20,000 nucleotides of DNA from Prorocentrum cordatum (Eukaryota > Sar > Dinophyceae > Prorocentrales > Prorocentraceae), in the NCBI GenBank assembly GCA_963575745.1, contig CAUYUJ010005602.1, forward strand, positions 1 through 20,000, given 5' to 3'. A program made the translations under genes and the position numbers. This document shows, one piece after another, positions 16,671 to 20,000 of the stretch (within the stretch, counting starts at the first letter, position 1; each line of letters starts with the position of its first letter). The notes beneath the pieces are model-generated. The model was given only the letters and a program-made list of their open reading frames with translations. It searched no databases and was not told where the DNA came from.

Positions 16671-18813
16671 ATGGCAGTCAGTCGTCAGCGAAATGTCCTC
16701 CCTCTTCCATTACTTCCTCGTAGCGGTCCCCTCGGCGCTGGTGGGCGCGCCGCTGCGAGGGCTCGGATCGACTGGGCCGACGACGGCGCCCAGGCGCTCA
16801 ACTGGCTCGGCGGGGGAGGGGCGCTTCCGACTCGGAAGCGGCCCGCAGTTTTGCGGCAGCGGTCGTTCGACTACATCGCAGCTCAGTGTGTCAAGTTCGG
16901 CGGCCCGCCTGCTGACGTCTCTCCCGCGAGCTCGCTCTCCGACGTCTGCTCCGGTTGCCCGCTCTACTGCGCTGGGCGTGGCAACGTGGTCTCCTGCAGC
17001 AAGGACCTCGTGTCCTGGCCTTCTGGCGGCTCGGCGCCTGTGGCCCTGCGCGACGCACTTCTGGAGGCTGGCCGTTTTTGGCTGCAGGATTGGAAGGCCA
17101 GCGTGGTTCGTCCGCCGGCGGAGGCAGCGGCTCTTCGACGAGATCTCGGACTTGCTCCACCCTGCATCGACCCCAGACGACATCCTGCCACCTACGGGGA
17201 GTTCATCAGCGAGCTCCTGGGTAGGGGCGTGCTGCGCCTTTCTCCTGCTCGCGGCCGCCGCGGCCCCCCCAGGGTCTTCGTGGTCGCCGAGAAGTCAGGC
17301 CAGCAGCGGCTCATCTTCGACGCCCGCGCATGCAATGCGCGGCTCGGGCCGCCGCCCTGCGCCGAGCTGCCGAGCGGCAGCGCTCTCGCTCGCGTGGAGG
17401 CGCAGGGCTGCGACGACGCTTGGTTCTCCAGCGGGGGCATCGCGGACGTCTTCTACGCCGTGCAGGTGCCAGAGGACCTCTCCGAGTACTTCTCGTTGCC
17501 GCGGGTGCGCGCTGGGCTTGCTGGTGTTGCTCAGCTGAATGGCATCGCGATCCACGAGTCCGACTGGCTGGTGCCTGAGCTCACGATCTTGCCGATGGGC
17601 CCTGCACCTCTGCCGGTGCGTATCCGAGGCCGCGCTCGCTCGAGCTTGCATCGGCCCCGCGCGGCAGGTGCGCGACCGCAGCCGGGGCGTCGTGCTGTCG
17701 CCCAAGCTGCCTGCCGCTACAGCTTCTTCGGGCTGGAATTTGATGGGCATCGCCACTCAGCGCGGGTCTCCCCGCGACGAGCCTGGCGGCTTCGCTATGC
17801 TATTGAGGAGCTCTTCCGCCGTCCGACGGTTCGCGGGCCCGTCCTCGAGATCCTCGTCGGCCGCTGCACCTGGGTCGTGCTCCTCGAGAGATGCTCGCTG
17901 GCGATTTTCGATGCGGTCTACGCCTGCATCCTTGCGTCGCGGGACGTGGCGCCGCCACTTTGGCCTGCAGTGCGTCGCGAGCTTTGGCTGGTTCGGTCGC
18001 TGCTGCCGCTATTCGTCGCCTTCGCGGACGCGGGCCGGCATGGCGAGATCGCCGCCGGCGACGCCTCGGGCCGGGGCTGCGGGGTCTGCCGCCGCCGCTG
18101 CGTCCGCGAGACTGTGGCCGAGATCGGCGGCGCCGCGGAGAGGTGGCGGTACTTCTTTGAGGAGTCGGCCCGCGCCCGCGATCACGCGCTGGGTCTTGGC
18201 TCACCTGTGGCCGTGCTCTGCGATCCTGGCGCCCTGCCGTCGGACGAGGCCATGAACTGGGGCGAGTCCTTCTTCGAGGTCGATCCGAACCTCCTCATCG
18301 ATGAAGGCTGGGCCATCGCGCGCTCGTTCCCGTGGAGGGGCTCCTTCGACATCTGCCGCGCGGAGGGGCTCGCCGTCGCGTCCTCCCTGCGCCGCCAGCT
18401 CAGGTCCGCCGACGCCTTTGGGGAGAGGGTCGCGTGCCTCGTCGACGACGTGTCCCCCCCCCTTGGCGATGGGCAAGGGCCGCGGCTCCTCGCCGCAGCA
18501 GCGCAGCGTCCTGCGAGAGATCTGCGCCTACGCCTTGCCCCGCAGGCTGCGCGTCGTCGCGAGGTGGGCCCCCGGCGAGCTCAATCTTCCCGACGCGCCC
18601 TCGCGGCGCCTCGGGTACATCGAAGACGTCGACTCCGAGGTGTCCGTCTCCTCGATCATCGAGGCGGCCGCGGGGAAGCGAGGCCGCTCGGCCAGACCGC
18701 CGATGCCGACAGGACGTGCTCCCCGCCTCCAGCCCGCCCCCCTGGCCGCTGGGGCAGGGGCCCTGACGGCTGCTGTCCCGCGGCAGCGGCCGCTCGCCAG
18801 CGGGAGGCCTTGA
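16671..18813 (+). pseudogene. RT and RNase H of element 2, with RT motif C deleted and one frameshift
   Basis: The ATG at 16671 opens 718 codons. RT signatures: VFVVAEKSGQQRLIFDARAC (about 17275-17335), AELPSGSALARVE, motif A region SSGGIADVFYAVQVPEDLSE (about 17431-17490), and motif B LPMGWALHLCRC, which falls in the +1 frame near 17590. From about 17600 to 17725 the protein jumps from motif B to FFGLEFDGHRHSARVSPRRA, so the YxDD-type motif C and its flanks are missing, a deletion I estimate at 100-200 bases. The post-RT region RGPVLEILVGRCTWVVLLER follows. RNase H shows AAGDASGRGCGVC (about 18055), AEGLA (about 18360), LVDD (about 18438), then a shift at the nine-C run 18454-18462 into GKGRGSS…GELNLPDAPSRR (to about 18608). 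It cannot encode an active RT. Confidence 0.83.
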
Positions 18814-18826
18814 AGGGGGCTTCTTG

Positions 18827-19395
18827 ATGGGGGCCGCCTACCTCGAGCAGTGGTCGGTCAGCAAGGCCGCGCTGAGCGAACACCAGAGGAGGGCGGGTCA
18901 AGTGGTGCTTGCAGCTCCACCTGGACTGGAACAGCTGGGCCCAGCTAGACGCGATCGTGTTGGCCTGCTTCGACTACCTGTGCTTCCACGGGCACAGCGG
19001 CGACGACGCGTCGCGACTCCTGGCGGCCCTGAAGTTCTTCCTGCCGCCGATCGGCCGCTGGGGAGGAGGAAGCCCGCGCGCCGGGGCTGAGCGACTTCCC
19101 AGTCCCAGCCTGCGGACTGCGCCGCGGGGGTGCCTCGGACAACCTCTTGGCGAAGAGGCGGGTGGCCCTCGACGTTCAGCAGCGCGGGGGGTGGGCCTCC
19201 GACAAGAACTTCAAGCGCTACGCGAAGCAGGCTCGCATCATCACAGGGCTGCAGCGCGTCGGCCAGCAGGTGATCTCCTTCGGCCAGTCCATGGGCGCCA
19301 TGCTGCCGGAGGTGTTCCTGCGCGGGGCGCCGCTGCCCGCGCTGTGCCTGGCCTCGCGCGGGCGCTGGAGCTCGCAGGCCCAGGCGTGGGGAGCT
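18827..19395 (+). pseudogene. Tyrosine recombinase of element 2, central part deleted
   Basis: The N-terminal core-binding half reads YLEQWSVSKAALSEHQRRAG, shifts frame near 18895, then CLQLHLDWNSW and DDASRLLAALKFFLPPIGRW. At about 19080 the text jumps to the C-terminal catalytic half: GLRRGGASDNLLAKRR (from 19114), QQRGGWASDKNFKRYAKQAR with the probable nucleophile Tyr at 19219-19221, then a helical tail to about 19390. The segment that should lie between (the rest of the core, with the first catalytic Arg) is missing, roughly 100 residues or more. The remaining ends are good family matches, so identity is firm and function is lost. Confidence 0.78.
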
Positions 19396-19439
19396 TGTCG
19401 ACGAAATCGATCCGTCGCAACCTCCGCAGAGAACTTCAC

Positions 19440-20000
19440 GAGAGTTTCACACGTCAGAAGGGCCCCCCTCGAACCGCTGTCCTGGAGTTGTTCGCTTGGA
19501 CGGGCCGCCTGTCGGCAGCGATGAGCCGCCGTGGGCTGGCTGCGCTGCCGATGGACTTCGCTTCGAAACGATGGTGCGATCTTGACCATCCCGTCGTCCG
19601 TCAGACTGTCCGGGGATGGGTGCGAGGCGGCGTCGCCTCGGTCGTTTGGATCGCTCTGCCTTGTTCGTCTTGGAGTCAGGCCAGACATGGGCCGCCGGGG
19701 ACCTGTTGGTGTACCATCCGCTCGAGGGGCGACACTTGGGGGCTACCGAACCTGGCAGCCAGGCCGCGGGCGGCCGTGGAGTTGGGGAACCAGCAGCTCA
19801 GGTTCGCCCTCTGTCTGATCGCGCTGTGCCGCTCGCCCAGGGTCCCTGTCTCCTCGAAAACCTTGGGGGCCCGTGGGTCTGGGCCACGCCCGCGATGAAG
19901 GCCATGCTGGGGGCCGAGGACGCCGTGTCGCTCGACGTCGATATGTGCTCGTTCGGGGCCCTCTGGAGGACGTTCACGCGAGTGGCCTGCTGGGCCCGTC
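19440..20000 (+). pseudogene. Methyltransferase-like domain of element 2 (frameshifted, cut by window end)
   Basis: From about 19470 the protein reads TAVLELFAWTGRLSAAMSRR, a Rossmann SAM-binding motif I with ELFAxTG. VVWIALPCSSWSQARHGPPG follows, with a PCS motif IV whose Cys is at 19662-19664, then WGLPNL and a helical segment. The frame shifts near 19835, after which CLLENLGGPWVWATP (ENP-like motif VI as ENL, Glu at 19856) and DMCSFGALWRTFTRVACW complete a pattern typical of C5-cytosine methyltransferase relatives. It differs from the DNMT3-like domain of element 1: different motif I, PCSSWS instead of SPCTDL, and it sits after the recombinase rather than in pol. Whether it methylates DNA or has another SAM-dependent role is unknown. 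The end lies beyond 20000. Confidence 0.65.

Larger units (their letters stand above)
15051..20000 (+). mobile_element. Element 2: second YR retrotransposon, heavily decayed, cut by window end
   Basis: The plus-strand order is gag-like protein, RT with RNase H, tyrosine recombinase, then a methyltransferase-like domain. It is GC-rich like element 1 but of a different subfamily: its RT uses VFVVAEKSGQQRLIFDAR and its RNase H is contiguous. Left edge is set where GC-rich coding begins after the TGATGC array; no terminal repeat was found. The right edge lies outside the window. Multiple frameshifts and at least two internal deletions make it non-autonomous. Confidence 0.78.

Overview
This window looks like a repeat-rich stretch of a dinoflagellate nuclear genome. 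That is an inference from three things. The retroelement protein families are of the kind found in dinoflagellates: tyrosine-recombinase (YR) retrotransposons with GC-rich, Ala/Gly/Pro-rich gag and RT fused to cytosine methyltransferase. An APE-type LINE is present, and there is a heavy load of long simple-sequence arrays. I see no convincing intact host gene, no RNA gene and no prokaryote-style operon.

Layout. (1) 1-215 is a CAT/ATC microsatellite. (2) 236-965 (minus strand) is the linker and start of the reverse transcriptase of a LINE, split by a 172-bp MITE (598-769) with inverted termini and a 5-bp target duplication. (3) 966-9126 is an almost complete but decayed DIRS-like YR retrotransposon on the plus strand (element 1). 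It holds gag (1091-3719), a pol polyprotein (3716 to about 7800) with RT, split RNase H and a DNMT3-like C5-cytosine methyltransferase, then a YR (to 8691) and a 3' tail. A DUF4326-like domain sits inside the RT palm. (4) 9127-10235 (minus) is the endonuclease and linker part of a LINE. (5) 10236-12235 is a satellite block: CCTTAGG-type palindromic repeats, about 1.2 kb of a CAGCCT-type hexamer, six and a half copies of a 73-bp repeat, then CCTAAGG repeats again. (6) 12236-12545 (minus) is the start of a LINE endonuclease. (7) 12550-15050 is polypurine, polypyrimidine and TGATGC microsatellites with a few short unique islands. (8) About 15051-20000 is a second, more decayed YR retrotransposon of another subfamily (element 2): gag, RT lacking its catalytic motif C, RNase H, an internally deleted YR, and a second unrelated methyltransferase-like domain cut by the window end.

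How it fits together. The three minus-strand LINE pieces lie in the order expected for one LINE: endonuclease start, endonuclease rest plus linker, RT start. They are separated by the satellite block and element 1. The simplest reading is one old LINE copy spanning about 12545 to 236 that received a YR element, a MITE and satellite expansion. Removing the MITE plus one target copy rejoins the LINE frame. Both YR elements carry frameshifts and stops, so neither looks autonomous. The most unusual observations are the methyltransferase lying between the catalytic residues of RNase H, the DUF4326-like insertion inside the RT, and a different methyltransferase family in each of the two neighbouring elements.
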